Assembly: GCF_001950255.1 (NCBI RefSeq)
Contig: NZ_BDJK01000009.1
Span: 80,769 to 144,768 of the forward strand
Direction: 5' to 3'
DNA: 64,000 nt
Source of the DNA: Carboxydothermus pertinax
Lineage (GTDB): Bacteria > Bacillota > Z-2901 > Carboxydothermales > Carboxydothermaceae
Below, in pieces: positions 40,378 to 52,761 of the stretch (position 1 is the stretch's first letter; each line of letters opens with the position of its first letter). The translations under genes and the position numbers were made by a program. The notes under the pieces are model-generated. The model worked only from the letters and a program-made list of their open reading frames with translations. It ran no database searches and had not been told where the DNA came from.

Positions 40378-41526
40378 ATGCCGAAAATACTTTTAATCTT
40401 TGGTACTCGGCCGGAAGCCATAAAAATGGCGCCGGTGTATAAAATATTAAAAGAATCTCCGGAATTTGAAACGAGCTTAGCGGTTACCGCCCAGCACCGA
40501 GAAATGCTGGACCAGGTTTTAGAGCTTTTTAACATTACTCCGGACTTCGACTTAAACCTGATGACCCCCCGGCAGACCCTGCCGGATTTAACCGCCCGGG
40601 CCCTTTTAGGTCTTGCGGACGTTTTAGAAGAGGCCAGGCCCGATATGGTATTAGTCCACGGCGATACCACCACTACCTTTGTGGGGGCTCTAGCAGCCTT
40701 TTACCGGCAAATCCCGGTAGGCCACGTGGAAGCAGGCCTTCGCACCGGGAATAAATACTCCCCCTGGCCGGAGGAAATGAACCGTAAACTTACCGGGGCG
40801 CTAACCGATCTTCATTTTGCACCAACCAAAACTTCCCGGGACAACCTCTTAAAAGAAGGGGTAAGCCCGGAAAAAATTTTTGTCACCGGTAATACCGTCA
40901 TTGATGCGCTTTTTTACACTGTAAAAGAAAACTATAAGTTTAGCCCGGAAATAGAAAAGATCCTAAACCAGCCGGGCAGGATTATTTTAATGACCACCCA
41001 CCGGCGGGAAAACTGGGGAGAACCGTTAAAAAATATCTACCGCGGGGTATTGAAAATCCTTGCCGAGGTCGAAGACGTCCGCATAGTTTTTCCGGTCCAT
41101 AAAAACCCGGTGGTCCGGGAAGCGGTAAAAGAAGTAATGGGGGAGCATCCCCGGGTCTACTTAGTAGAACCTATGGACTACGAACCTTTTGCTAATTTAA
41201 TGGCCCGGTCGTACCTGGTACTTACCGATTCCGGCGGGATGCAGGAAGAAGCCCCGTCTTTAGGTAAGCCGGTGTTGGTGTTAAGGGATACTACTGAACG
41301 ACCGGAAGCGGTAGAGGCAGGAACGGTGCGGTTAATTGGTAGCGGTGAAGAGGCGGTTTATCGAAATTTAAAAGAGCTTCTTACCGACAAAGAAGCGTAT
41401 CATAAAATGGCCAATGCCGTAAACCCCTATGGCGATGGTAAAGCGGCTCAAAGAATATATCAAGCATTAAAGTATTATTATAAAATAGACCCAACTCCTC
41501 CGGAAGAATTTTCTGCAAATTCTTGA
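40378..41526 (+). CDS. wecB: UDP-N-acetylglucosamine 2-epimerase (non-hydrolysing)
   Basis: The 382-residue GT-B-fold enzyme shows FGTRPEAIKMAPV (near 6-18), QHREMLDQVL, VHGDTTTT (near 94-101), HVEAGLRTG (near 116), THRRENWGEP (near 210) and DSGGMQEEAPSLGKPVLVLRDTTERPEA (near 283-310, in two motif blocks). It converts UDP-GlcNAc into UDP-ManNAc. The TagA-like enzyme in the wall-polymer region needs UDP-ManNAc, which links this gene to 14.8 kb. GAAAGGAGTAGCG precedes the ATG. Confidence 0.97.
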   Translation: MPKILLIFGTRPEAIKMAPVYKILKESPEFETSLAVTAQHREMLDQVLELFNITPDFDLNLMTPRQTLPDLTARALLGLADVLEEARPDMVLVHGDTTTTFVGALAAFYRQIPVGHVEAGLRTGNKYSPWPEEMNRKLTGALTDLHFAPTKTSRDNLLKEGVSPEKIFVTGNTVIDALFYTVKENYKFSPEIEKILNQPGRIILMTTHRRENWGEPLKNIYRGVLKILAEVEDVRIVFPVHKNPVVREAVKEVMGEHPRVYLVEPMDYEPFANLMARSYLVLTDSGGMQEEAPSLGKPVLVLRDTTERPEAVEAGTVRLIGSGEEAVYRNLKELLTDKEAYHKMANAVNPYGDGKAAQRIYQALKYYYKIDPTPPEEFSANS

Positions 41527-41549
41527 GAATGTTATCACTAAGCAGGATT

Positions 41550-41578
41550 TTGCTTTATTATGTTGAATAAAGTAAAAT
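41550..41578 (+). promoter_or_regulatory. promoter of the atp operon
   Basis: TTGCTT (41550-41555) and TAAAAT (41573-41578) are 17 bases apart. The -10 covers an upstream ATG at 41577, which rules that ATG out as the translation start of the first gene. Confidence 0.6.
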
Positions 41579-41603
41579 GGCTTATTTTAGCGGGGGTGGC
41601 GGG

Positions 41604-41822
41604 ATGCCGGAAAAGGGCAACGGCAACAAAAACCCTTATTATTTTTTGGCAAGATCCGTGCAACTGGCTACCACCATGGTATTTTCCGTGGTAGGTGGTG
41701 TTTGGCTGGGAGGCATCCTGGATAAAAAGTTTGCCACCTATCCCTGGCTTACCTTTGTTTTTTTGGTGCTAGGGGTCGCTACCGCTTTTAAAGTGATTTT
41801 TGAATTTACCCGGGAAAAATAA
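41604..41822 (+). CDS. atpZ: AtpZ/AtpI-like F0F1 ATPase accessory protein
   Basis: The start is the ATG at 41604 behind GCGGGGGTGGCGGG. The 72-residue protein has two membrane helices (about 14-34 and 45-64) with the glycine-rich VGGVWLGGILDKKF turn typical of AtpZ (AtpQ/AtpI-type) proteins. These small proteins sit with F0 genes and may help c-ring assembly or Mg2+ or Ca2+ supply. It is the first gene of the ATP synthase operon. Confidence 0.85.
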   Translation: MPEKGNGNKNPYYFLARSVQLATTMVFSVVGGVWLGGILDKKFATYPWLTFVFLVLGVATAFKVIFEFTREK

Positions 41823-41823
41823 C

Positions 41824-42177
41824 ATGATAAAAAAGAAACTAATTTTTATTTTTGTTTTACCCCTTCTTTTTACAGCAGTTGCTTATTTCTTATACCTGGA
41901 AGTAGAACCGGCCTACGGGTATGGTTTTATTATTGGTGGGGTAGCGGGTTTTTTAAATTTGCTCGCCATTTCACTTACCGTGGGGCTTGGCAGTAAAATT
42001 GGTCGGGGGAAGGGGTTAGTCTTAATAAGCTACTATTTAAGGCTAATCCTTTTAGCCATATTAGTTTTCTTTTTAGTGAGAAAAGGTGTAGGGGAGATTG
42101 TTGGTTTTCTTTTAGGCTTTTCTTTTTTAAAACTAAGCCTTTTGGGCTTGGGATTATCGGGTAGAGGAGGTGAGTAG
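41824..42177 (+). CDS. atpI: ATP synthase subunit I
   Basis: The 117-residue protein (from ATG 41824; a TTG at 41800 inside the previous gene, with AAAGTGATT before it, is an alternative) has four hydrophobic helices and lies at the usual atpI position. AtpI helps assemble the c-ring. The sequence is poorly conserved, as is normal for this subunit, so the call rests mostly on topology and place. The stop overlaps the GTG start of atpB by one base. Confidence 0.75.
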   Translation: MIKKKLIFIFVLPLLFTAVAYFLYLEVEPAYGYGFIIGGVAGFLNLLAISLTVGLGSKIGRGKGLVLISYYLRLILLAILVFFLVRKGVGEIVGFLLGFSFLKLSLLGLGLSGRGGE

Positions 42178-42863
42178 TGGTGTTTGGGAGCATGGCGGAA
42201 AGTACCGGCCTTTTAGAAGGACTTTTACATCCAAGCCTCTATGTGAAAACGGCCTGGGGAGTAATGGCTTTTTTAGCTCTGATTTCTTACCTTGGAACAA
42301 GAAAGATGGAGCGTGTTCCCCGGGGGTTACAAAACATCCTCGAGATGGCCGTAGAAGGACTTTATAATTTTATCGGCGGTATTATTGGGGAGAAAAAAGC
42401 GCCAAAGTATTTCCCCTTTATTGCAACGTTCTTCTTATTTATCCTTATTTCCAACTATGTAGGCTTACTGCCGTTTGCCGGGCACGAAGGGCCGTACGTT
42501 CCGCCGACCTCAACCATTAGTGTCACAGCGGCACTGGCGATCATCGTCTTTTTTGCCACCCAATTTTTCGGCATCGCCGAAAAAGGCCTTGGCTACTTTA
42601 AACATTTTACAACCCCCTTTATTTTTATGTTGCCCTTAAATATCTTAGAGCAGCTGGTAAGGCCTTTAAGCCTTTCCATGCGGTTATACGGGAATATTTA
42701 CGGGCACGAGCTGGTGGTTGGGACCTTTATGGGTTTAGTCCCGATGCTAATCCCGGTGGTCTTTAACCTTTTAGGGGTTCTTACCGGCGCCATTCAGGCG
42801 GTGGTGTTTACGCTTCTTACCAGTTCCTATATCGGGGAAGCGGTGCACGACGAACACCATTAA
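42177..42863 (+). CDS. atpB: ATP synthase F0 subunit a
   Basis: The GTG start (42177, or the next GTG at 42180) follows GAGGAGGTGA. The 228-residue protein has five to six helices. The essential proton/ion-channel arginine is in SLSMRLYGNIYGHELV (near 165-180), and QAVVFTLLTSSYIGEA follows at the end. Subunit a forms the half-channels next to the c-ring. The sequence ends DEHH. Confidence 0.95.
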   Translation: MVFGSMAESTGLLEGLLHPSLYVKTAWGVMAFLALISYLGTRKMERVPRGLQNILEMAVEGLYNFIGGIIGEKKAPKYFPFIATFFLFILISNYVGLLPFAGHEGPYVPPTSTISVTAALAIIVFFATQFFGIAEKGLGYFKHFTTPFIFMLPLNILEQLVRPLSLSMRLYGNIYGHELVVGTFMGLVPMLIPVVFNLLGVLTGAIQAVVFTLLTSSYIGEAVHDEHH

Positions 42864-42886
42864 TTTTTGGCTTTAAAATTTTCTAA

Positions 42887-43147
<261 letters not shown>

Positions 43148-43148
43148 G

Positions 43149-43176
43149 ACCGCACTGTTTTTAGCGGTGCGGTTTT
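43149..43176 (+). terminator. hairpin after atpE (attenuator or 3' stabiliser)
   Basis: ACCGCAC and GTGCGGT form a 7-bp stem followed by TTTTA inside the operon. It may reduce readthrough or protect the c-subunit message, giving more c than the downstream subunits. Confidence 0.65.
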
Positions 43177-43202
43177 ATCCCGTTTGAAGGGAGGATTATT
43201 TA

Positions 43203-43682
43203 GTGGAATTTCACTGGTCTGATTTTATCTGGACAATAATAAACTTTTTTGTCCTTTTATACATTTTAAAAGTCCTTCTCTACAAACCGGTCTTAAAAAC
43301 CATTGATGACCGGAAAAAATCCATTGAAGAGTCTTTAGAAAAAGCCGCCAAAGCTCAGGAAGAGGCGGAAAGGATCAAAGCCGAATACGACGGCATGATT
43401 GCCCGTGCCCGGGAAGAAGCGCGGGAAATAATAGCAAAAGCCCAAAAGACTGCTCAAGCAGAAAAAGAAGAAATTATCGCTACTGCCCAGCGGGAAGCTC
43501 AAGCCTTGCTGGCCGACGCGAAAGTTACGATTAGCCAGGAAAAAGAAAAAGCTTTAAGGGAGCTTCGTCAGGAAATCGGCAACCTGGCAGTGCTTGCTGC
43601 GGGTAAAATCTTAAACCGGGCGGTGACCTTGGAAGACCATCAAAAGCTGGTGGACGAGTTTTTAAATGAGGTGAAAATGTAA
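43203..43682 (+). CDS. atpF: ATP synthase F0 subunit b
   Basis: The GTG start follows GGGAGGATTATTTA. The 159-residue protein has one N-terminal membrane helix (about 8-26) and a long charged helix to about 140, rich in Ala, Glu and Lys with heptad character, forming the peripheral stalk dimer. The N-terminal DFIWTIINFFVLLYIL and the stop overlapping atpH by one base fit the family and operon. Confidence 0.95.
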   Translation: MEFHWSDFIWTIINFFVLLYILKVLLYKPVLKTIDDRKKSIEESLEKAAKAQEEAERIKAEYDGMIARAREEAREIIAKAQKTAQAEKEEIIATAQREAQALLADAKVTISQEKEKALRELRQEIGNLAVLAAGKILNRAVTLEDHQKLVDEFLNEVKM

Positions 43683-44215
43683 TGAAATCCTTGGCTGTTG
43701 CTAAAAGATACGCGTCCGCCCTGTTTGAACTGGCCCGGGAAAAAGGGGCTCTGGAAAAAGTGGCTCACGACTTTGAGCTTCTGGAAAAAACTTTAAACGA
43801 CAATCCAGAAGTAAAAAAACTTCTCGAAAACCCGGTGCTAATTCCAGCGGCCAAAAAAGAGCTGTTTACCGAAATTTTTCCTGGACTTGATTCCATAACC
43901 CGGAGCTTTTTGAAGCTTTTGGTGGATAAACGCCGTGAAGTTTACCTTCCGGAAATCATTGCCCTTTTTGCGGAAAAACTGCGGGAAGAACGGGGAGAGC
44001 TTTTGGTGCTGGTGGAATCGGCCCGGGAATTAAAAGGAGACCTTGCCAATTTAATCAAAGAAAAGCTTTCCAGCCTTTCCGGGAAAAAAGTAGCTTTAAA
44101 GGTCAGCACTAATCCCGAATTAATTGGCGGTATAGTGGTGCGCGTTGGCAATAAAGTTTACGACGGCAGTATCAAAAACCAGCTTTACCGTTTAAAGCGT
44201 AGTATTTATGGTTAA
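43682..44215 (+). CDS. atpH: ATP synthase F1 subunit delta
   Basis: The 177-residue protein starts within the atpF stop. It has the delta-family N-terminal helix KSLAVAKRYASALFELAREKG and the C-terminal GGIVVRVGNKVYDGSI. Delta joins the peripheral stalk to the top of the alpha-beta hexamer. Spacing to atpA is 28 bases with a GAGGTGA site. Confidence 0.95.
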   Translation: MKSLAVAKRYASALFELAREKGALEKVAHDFELLEKTLNDNPEVKKLLENPVLIPAAKKELFTEIFPGLDSITRSFLKLLVDKRREVYLPEIIALFAEKLREERGELLVLVESARELKGDLANLIKEKLSSLSGKKVALKVSTNPELIGGIVVRVGNKVYDGSIKNQLYRLKRSIYG

Positions 44216-44237
44216 GGTTAAAACTGCGAGGTGATAA

Positions 44238-45749
<1,512 letters not shown>

Positions 45750-45768
45750 AAGAAGGTGGTGAGAGAAA

Positions 45769-48056
<2,288 letters not shown>

Positions 48057-48058
48057 CC

Positions 48059-48463
48059 ATGGCCGATAAAATTAAGCTGGAAGTAGTCACTCCCGAGCGG
48101 GTAGTGGCGAACGAATATGTTGATTTTGTAGTGGCGCCAGGAGTGGAGGGGGAAGTAGGCATCCTTCCCCTGCATGCGCCCATGATCACTTCCTTGGATA
48201 TTGGAATCTTACGCTATACGGTAGACGGCCAGACCGAGAAAATAGCCGTCAGCGGCGGCTTTTTAGAAGTCAGAAACAATAAAGTCGTGGTTCTGGCCAA
48301 CGCCGCTGAGCGGGGAGAGGAAATAGACGTAGAACGGGCGCAAAAAGCTTTGGAGCGCGCCCGGGAGCGTTTAACTAAACGTACCCCGGATATTGACGTG
48401 CTCCGGGCAGAACTGGCCATGCGGCGGGCTTTAAACCGCCTTAAAGCGGCAGGAAAAATGTAA
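48059..48463 (+). CDS. atpC: ATP synthase F1 subunit epsilon
   Basis: The 134-residue protein has the N-terminal beta-sandwich (KLEVVTPERVV..VVAPGVEGEVGILPLHAPM) and a C-terminal two-helix region (about 88-134) that regulates the enzyme. It starts two bases after the atpD stop, and a terminator follows directly, so it is the operon's last ATP synthase gene. Confidence 0.97.
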   Translation: MADKIKLEVVTPERVVANEYVDFVVAPGVEGEVGILPLHAPMITSLDIGILRYTVDGQTEKIAVSGGFLEVRNNKVVVLANAAERGEEIDVERAQKALERARERLTKRTPDIDVLRAELAMRRALNRLKAAGKM

Positions 48464-48492
48464 AAAAGCGCGCCTTTTACGGTGCGCTTTTT
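48462..48492 (+). terminator. Rho-independent terminator of the atp operon
   Basis: AAAAAGCGC and GCGCTTTTT pair around a GC-containing 12-base loop; a T-run follows. Confidence 0.9.
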
Positions 48493-48578
48493 AATTTTAA
48501 TTATTGTTTATTGTGGAAGAGGTTTTAACTGGTTTTAAAAACCTAAATATGGAAACACTATAAGCCGGAGGGATATAC

Positions 48579-49157
48579 ATGAAAAAAATCCTTTCGGCTT
48601 TTCTTTTATTTATTTTTGCGGTAAGCTTTGTTTCGGCAAATCCTTATCCCGAATACGAACTTTGCCAGAAAATTATGGGACAGCCGGACGTTAAAAATGC
48701 AGAATTAAAGATTATTTTAGGAAATAAAATAAATAAAAAACCCGCGGACGATATAAAAACCGTATCGTACCTTCTAAAAGACGATTTTCTTCTGGCCGAT
48801 TTAGGCTCAGAATATTTTGCTGAAGGAAAAAAATACTGGGTATTATACCAGCCAAACTTTTCTTCCTATGAACGGTTAATTGCAGGCCCGGATTTCTTCC
48901 TCCCCCACCTCAAAGGACAACGCTACTATCTTTTGGAATTCACCTATACCGGTAAAAATCCCGCAGAAATTCTGAAAGGAAGGGTGCATAAAATCGAAAA
49001 ATATGGCGAAAACCTGGTGATTTTGGGCTATACTCCGGCCGTAAATACCGCTATAATGATAAAGGGAATAAAAATCAACTACCAGCTTATAATTAGGCAA
49101 AAGCCAGGGGGTGCAGAGGTTAAACTGGGCATACCCGTGTGGCTTGGCAACTACTAA
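48579..49157 (+). CDS. secreted protein of unknown function
   Basis: The 192-residue product has a clear signal peptide (1-21, ending VSA) and a mature domain with no family I can name. Short mixed strands, many Tyr and Lys residues and a single Cys (residue 29, in YELCQKI) are visible. GCCGGAGGGATATAC precedes the ATG. It lies 14 bases before murA, so the two are probably co-transcribed, but this says little about its role. A lone Cys close to the cleavage site does not form a lipobox. Confidence 0.6.
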   Translation: MKKILSAFLLFIFAVSFVSANPYPEYELCQKIMGQPDVKNAELKIILGNKINKKPADDIKTVSYLLKDDFLLADLGSEYFAEGKKYWVLYQPNFSSYERLIAGPDFFLPHLKGQRYYLLEFTYTGKNPAEILKGRVHKIEKYGENLVILGYTPAVNTAIMIKGIKINYQLIIRQKPGGAEVKLGIPVWLGNY

Positions 49158-49171
49158 GCAGGAGGAAAGAG

Positions 49172-50431
49172 ATGGAAAAATTTATCATAGAAGGAAAGCA
49201 GCGTCTAACAGGACGGGTTAAAATTAGTGGAGCTAAAAATGCAGCCCTTCCCATTTTAGCCGGAGCGCTTTTAACCGCTGGTTCTGTCCGCCTTACCGAA
49301 GTTCCGGAGCTCACCGATATCTACACTATGTTAGAAGTTTTAAAGGCCCTTGGAACCGAAGTTCACTTTTCCGACGGAGAAGTATTACTCCAGACCCCGG
49401 AAATTTTATCCCACGATGCCCCCTATGAGCAGGTCCGAAAAATGCGGGCTTCTTTTTTGGTTATGGGCCCCTTACTTGCTAGAACCGGGCGGGCGCGGAT
49501 TAGCCTCCCCGGGGGATGTGCCATTGGTGCTCGCCCCATCGACCTTCATTTAAAGGGATTTGAAGCTCTGGGAGCTAAAATAGAAGTGGGCCATGGCTAC
49601 ATAGAGGCATCAGCCCCTCGCTTAAAAGGCAACGTAGTTTATCTCGACTTTCCTTCCGTTGGAGCTACCGAAAATATTATGATGGCAGCGGTCCTGGCGG
49701 ATGGGCAAACGATCATTGAAAACGCTGCCGAAGAGCCGGAAATTGTCGACCTGGCCAACTTTTTAAACAATATGGGAGCTAAAATTAAAGGCGCTGGGAC
49801 AAAAGTTATCCGGATTACCGGTGTGGCCGAATTGGATGGAGTCAACCACACCGTAATCCCCGACCGCATTGAAGCAGGAACCTTTATGATTGCTGCGGTG
49901 GCAACCCAAGGGGAAGTGCTGGTGGAAAACGTTATTATCGACCACTTAACTCCCTTGATCGCTAAACTTATCGAAACAGGGGCAGAGGTAATCGAGGACG
50001 ATGATCAAAACGCCTTACTGGTAAGAAGTAAAGGAAAATTAAAGCCCCTGGACATCAAAACCCTGCCTTACCCTGGTTTTCCTACCGACTTACAGGCTCA
50101 GATGATGGCATTACTAACCACTGTGCCTGGCCTTTCGGTAGTTACCGAAACGGTTTTTGAAAATAGGTTTATGCATGTAACCGAGCTAAACCGCATGGGA
50201 GCTAAAATCCGCATCGAAGGTCGCTCGGCTGTTATTGAAGGGGTAGAGGGCCTAACTGGTGCCCGGGTTAAAGCCACCGACCTGCGCGCCGGAGCGGCTT
50301 TGGTTATAGCCGGCCTTGTGGCCGAGGGAGTCACCGAAGTAGGCCATATCTTCCACATCGACCGGGGTTATGAGCGTTTTGAAGAAAAACTCCGGGGGTT
50401 AGGAGCGAAAATAAAAAGGGTAAGCGATTAA
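49172..50431 (+). CDS. murA: UDP-N-acetylglucosamine 1-carboxyvinyltransferase
   Basis: The ATG at 49172 follows AGCAGGAGGAAAGAG. The 419-residue protein has Lys22 in [11 protein letters not shown] and the catalytic Cys116 in [15 protein letters not shown], the fosfomycin target. It carries out the first committed step of peptidoglycan synthesis, adding enolpyruvate from PEP to UDP-GlcNAc. Firmicutes usually have two murA copies; location after the atp operon and before spoIID matches the Bacillus murAA position. Confidence 0.97.
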   Translation: MEKFIIEGKQRLTGRVKISGAKNAALPILAGALLTAGSVRLTEVPELTDIYTMLEVLKALGTEVHFSDGEVLLQTPEILSHDAPYEQVRKMRASFLVMGPLLARTGRARISLPGGCAIGARPIDLHLKGFEALGAKIEVGHGYIEASAPRLKGNVVYLDFPSVGATENIMMAAVLADGQTIIENAAEEPEIVDLANFLNNMGAKIKGAGTKVIRITGVAELDGVNHTVIPDRIEAGTFMIAAVATQGEVLVENVIIDHLTPLIAKLIETGAEVIEDDDQNALLVRSKGKLKPLDIKTLPYPGFPTDLQAQMMALLTTVPGLSVVTETVFENRFMHVTELNRMGAKIRIEGRSAVIEGVEGLTGARVKATDLRAGAALVIAGLVAEGVTEVGHIFHIDRGYERFEEKLRGLGAKIKRVSD

Positions 50432-50473
50432 AAAACGCTGGTTTTAAAATGTACCGTCTTTTTATTATCTTTC

Positions 50474-50506
50474 ATAATGGCAATTTAATTTGCCATTATT
50501 TTTTTA
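50474..50506 (+). terminator. Rho-independent terminator after murA
   Basis: AATGGCAA and TTGCCATT form an 8-bp stem around a six-base loop, followed by a run of eight T. Confidence 0.85.
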
Positions 50507-50515
50507 TGATTATCT

Positions 50516-50568
50516 GTGGGGGCAGCTCCTGCTGCCTAAATAGTTAAGCCGGCAGGAGCCGGCCCTAC
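50516..50568. repeat. inverted pair of mini-palindromes
   Basis: The unit at 50516-50536 (GTGGGGGCAGCTCCTGCTGC) and the inverted unit at 50548-50568 (GCCGGCAGGAGCCGGCCCTA) belong to the GTAGGG family. They face each other across an 11-base spacer. Confidence 0.85.
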
Positions 50569-50570
50569 CG

Positions 50571-50660
50571 CCTGAGAGGTTGGATGTGGGAGGGGTGAGG
50601 TGAGAATTTTTTGCCCATCATCCATGTCTTATCTCCCACTTTCCACTTCTCGCATCTCAA
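50571..50660. repeat. long imperfect inverted repeat of GAGGTGAGAAG type
   Basis: A purine-rich arm (GATGTGGGAGGGGTGAGGTG) and a pyrimidine-rich arm (TATCTCCCACTTTCCACTTC) pair imperfectly around TTTTTTGCCCATC. It is the same family as 38092-38140 and 39459-39535. It fills the gap before the spoIID promoter. Confidence 0.6.
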
Positions 50661-50693
50661 ATGTATAAACTCACCCTCAGGCGTATACACTAT
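50661..50693 (+). promoter_or_regulatory. candidate SigE promoter of spoIID
   Basis: TATACACTAT (about 50684-50693) matches the SigE -10 class (CATACAnT) and TGTATAA (50662-50668) lies about 13-15 bases upstream as a possible -35. spoIID is SigE-dependent in Bacillus and Clostridium. By eye only. Confidence 0.4.
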
Positions 50694-50728
50694 TAATAAC
50701 TAAAAATATGCCAAATTGGGTGAGTATT

Positions 50729-51679
50729 ATGAAAAAAATTGCAATTGCCATACTAATCCTGCTGGTGGCCTGGACTGCATATACCGTCGAGCAGGAAAGG
50801 GAGAAGGAGAAACCGGTAAAAATTAAACCGGAAAAAGGGATAACCTTAAAACTTTATAACCACCAAACGGGGAAAATTGAAACCGTAGAATTGGAAGAAT
50901 ATTTAATTGGGGTCGTGGCTGGCGAAATGCCGCCGGACTATCCCCTGGAAGCTTTAAAAGCTCAGGCTATAGCGGCCCGAACTTATACATTAAAACGAAT
51001 CTTGGAACCGCATAATACTAAAGGATACCATCCCGGTGCCGACCTTTGTACCGATCCGGCTCACAGCCAGGCCTATGTAACTGATGCAGAACTAAAAAAA
51101 CGCTGGGGAGTAAAATATTACTACTATTTATCCCGGATAAAATGGGCGGTCAACTCCACTAAAGGAAAAACCCTGGTTTATAAGGGAGAGTTAATTGATC
51201 CGGTATACCATGCCTCCTGCGGAGGCCATAGAACCGAGGCAGCAAAGGACGTTTGGGGTTATGACATACCGTATTTAAGGTCAGTATCTTGTTTTGAGGC
51301 CGATTATCCGGTAGAGACTAAAGCTTTTAAAATTTCGTATATTGACAAAGTTTTGGGAACGGACCTCCAGGCCCTGGCCGTATCTACCGGCGCAAAGCCA
51401 GTTAAAATCAGCGACCGAACCAGCACCGGCCGGGTGAAAAAGATTAAACTTGGCAGCCGGGTGTTTCTGGCCGAAGAAATTCGCTACCGTTTGGGTCTAA
51501 AATCAACAATAATGACCGTGAGCACCCGGGGCGATAAAATCATCTTCACCACCCGGGGCTACGGCCACGGGGTCGGCCTCTGCCAGCGGGGAGCGGCGGC
51601 TCTGGCAGATAAGGGCCAAAACTATCAGGAAATCTTAAGCCATTATTACCCCGGGACAAAAATTATTTTATATAAGTAG
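50729..51679 (+). CDS. spoIID: stage II sporulation protein D
   Basis: The ATG at 50729 follows GGGTGAGTATT. The 316-residue protein has an N-terminal membrane anchor (about 2-20) and a SpoIID/LytB domain with VELEEYLIGVVAGEMPP (near 57-73), EALKAQAIAARTYTL (near 78-92), the VYHASCGGHRTEAA segment (near 166) and the C-terminal GYGHGVGLCQRGAAALA. SpoIID is a lytic transglycosylase that drives forespore engulfment with SpoIIP and SpoIIM. It is alone here; spoIIQ is not adjacent. Confidence 0.95.
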   Translation: MKKIAIAILILLVAWTAYTVEQEREKEKPVKIKPEKGITLKLYNHQTGKIETVELEEYLIGVVAGEMPPDYPLEALKAQAIAARTYTLKRILEPHNTKGYHPGADLCTDPAHSQAYVTDAELKKRWGVKYYYYLSRIKWAVNSTKGKTLVYKGELIDPVYHASCGGHRTEAAKDVWGYDIPYLRSVSCFEADYPVETKAFKISYIDKVLGTDLQALAVSTGAKPVKISDRTSTGRVKKIKLGSRVFLAEEIRYRLGLKSTIMTVSTRGDKIIFTTRGYGHGVGLCQRGAAALADKGQNYQEILSHYYPGTKIILYK

Positions 51680-51704
51680 GCGTGCTTTTAAAAATATTGT
51701 TTTG

Positions 51705-51789
51705 GTAGGGGCAGCTCCTGCTGCCGTTTTTCTTTCATAGGGCGCACTCCTGTGCGCTTTTTGTTTAGCCGGAAGTCACCGGGCTCTAC
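51705..51789. repeat. cluster of three mini-palindromes after spoIID
   Basis: Units at 51705-51725, 51738-51757 and, inverted, 51768-51789 share the GTAGGG or TAGGG head and a central TCCTG or related core. The arms differ but each stays self-complementary. Confidence 0.85.
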
Positions 51790-51805
51790 TAAAACCCCAT
51801 TAACC

Positions 51806-51834
51806 TTGAACTTTCTAAAAAAATAAGTTATAAT
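51806..51834 (+). promoter_or_regulatory. promoter of the Phd/PIN toxin-antitoxin pair
   Basis: TTGAAC (51806-51811) and a perfect TATAAT (51829-51834) are separated by 17 bases, about 50 bases before the antitoxin start. Confidence 0.65.
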
Positions 51835-51886
51835 TAGCTAAACATATATTTTAAGATTAATGTATACCTTATGTGAGGTGAGTGGA

Positions 51887-52165
51887 ATGGAAAAAATAAT
51901 TGGGGTAGATCAGTTAAGACCTCGATTGGGAGATTATTTAGAAGAAGTTGATAAAGGTGAAGTTTTAATCATAACCTACCGTTCCAATCCTAAAGGAGTA
52001 ATATTAAGCTACAAGCAATATGAACAATTTAAAAAAATCCAGGAAAAATTAAAAATGCTGGAATTAAAAAATCTCATAGAGGAAGTTAGGGAAAAAGCAG
52101 CAAATTATGAAATCTCCGACGAAGAAATATTAAAAGAGATTGAGGAAGCGAGAAAATGCGAGTAG
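51887..52165 (+). CDS. Phd/YefM-family antitoxin
   Basis: The ATG at 51887 follows GTGAGGTGAGTGGA. The 92-residue protein has the Phd/YefM DNA-binding fold (IIGVDQLRPRLGDYLEEVDKG..VLIITYRSNPKGVILSYKQY) and a Glu/Lys-rich C-terminal tail that would wrap the toxin. It overlaps the PIN-domain gene by ten bases, the normal order for type II modules. It should bind and repress the TTGAAC/TATAAT promoter. Confidence 0.85.
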   Translation: MEKIIGVDQLRPRLGDYLEEVDKGEVLIITYRSNPKGVILSYKQYEQFKKIQEKLKMLELKNLIEEVREKAANYEISDEEILKEIEEARKCE

Positions 52166-52572
52166 TTGTAGATACCAATGTTTTTATTTCCGGATTATTA
52201 AAAAAACATTCTTATCCTGCTAAAATCCTCGATGCCTGGATCCTGCAAAAAATAACTCCTGCTGTAAGTCGAGAATTGATTAATGAATATTCGGTAGTCT
52301 TAACCCGGGATAAATTTAAAATATTGGGTAGTGTGGAAAAAAGACTTTTAATCATTCAAAAATTAATTGAACTTCCCTGGGTACTTTTTATCTATCCTCT
52401 CGAAACGATTAATGTAATTAAAGAAGATCCAGCGGATAACAAAGTCTTAGAATGTGCAACAGCAGCTAACGCTGATTTTATTGTTACCGGAGACCAGCAC
52501 TTACTTGAACTAAAGAAATTTAGAAATATTAAAATTTTACCGCCCAAAGATTTTATCGAAAAAACTTTATAA
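52156..52572 (+). CDS. PIN-domain toxin (VapC-like ribonuclease)
   Basis: The 138-residue protein has the PIN acidic residues in VVDTNVFISGLL (Asp6), RELINEYSVVLTR (Glu near 45), KEDPADNKVLECATAANADFIVTGDQHLL (Asp near 95 and 117). It belongs to the group often called 'putative toxin, PIN family' (COG1569-like). PIN toxins cut RNA, commonly tRNA. It overlaps the Phd-type antitoxin, forming an intact pair. Confidence 0.85.
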   Translation: MRVVVDTNVFISGLLKKHSYPAKILDAWILQKITPAVSRELINEYSVVLTRDKFKILGSVEKRLLIIQKLIELPWVLFIYPLETINVIKEDPADNKVLECATAANADFIVTGDQHLLELKKFRNIKILPPKDFIEKTL

Positions 52573-52611
52573 AGACATCTAATGGCAGCTTAATAAATAA
52601 AAAGATATGTT

Positions 52612-52635
52612 GTAGGGCGCGCACTCCTGTGCGCC
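52612..52635. repeat. mini-palindrome unit
   Basis: A GTAGGG-headed palindrome with GCGCGCACTCCTGTGCGC core, after the PIN toxin gene; same family as 51705-51789. The rest of 52640-52760 is AT-rich with no feature seen. Confidence 0.8.
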
Positions 52636-52761
52636 GATTTTAAGTTAAGAGGGCTGTTGCCAATAAAAGTTACGAAAAAACAAATCTTTTAGCTTTACCT
52701 AAATCCGGCTTAAAAATATACTTAAAAGTAAGAAAATAAAAAAATACAGTAGGGTGATTTT

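Noticed and set aside
41577..41603. Upstream ATG for the AtpZ-like gene
   Set aside because: It overlaps the -10 of the operon promoter and has no ribosome binding site; the ATG at 41604 is better.
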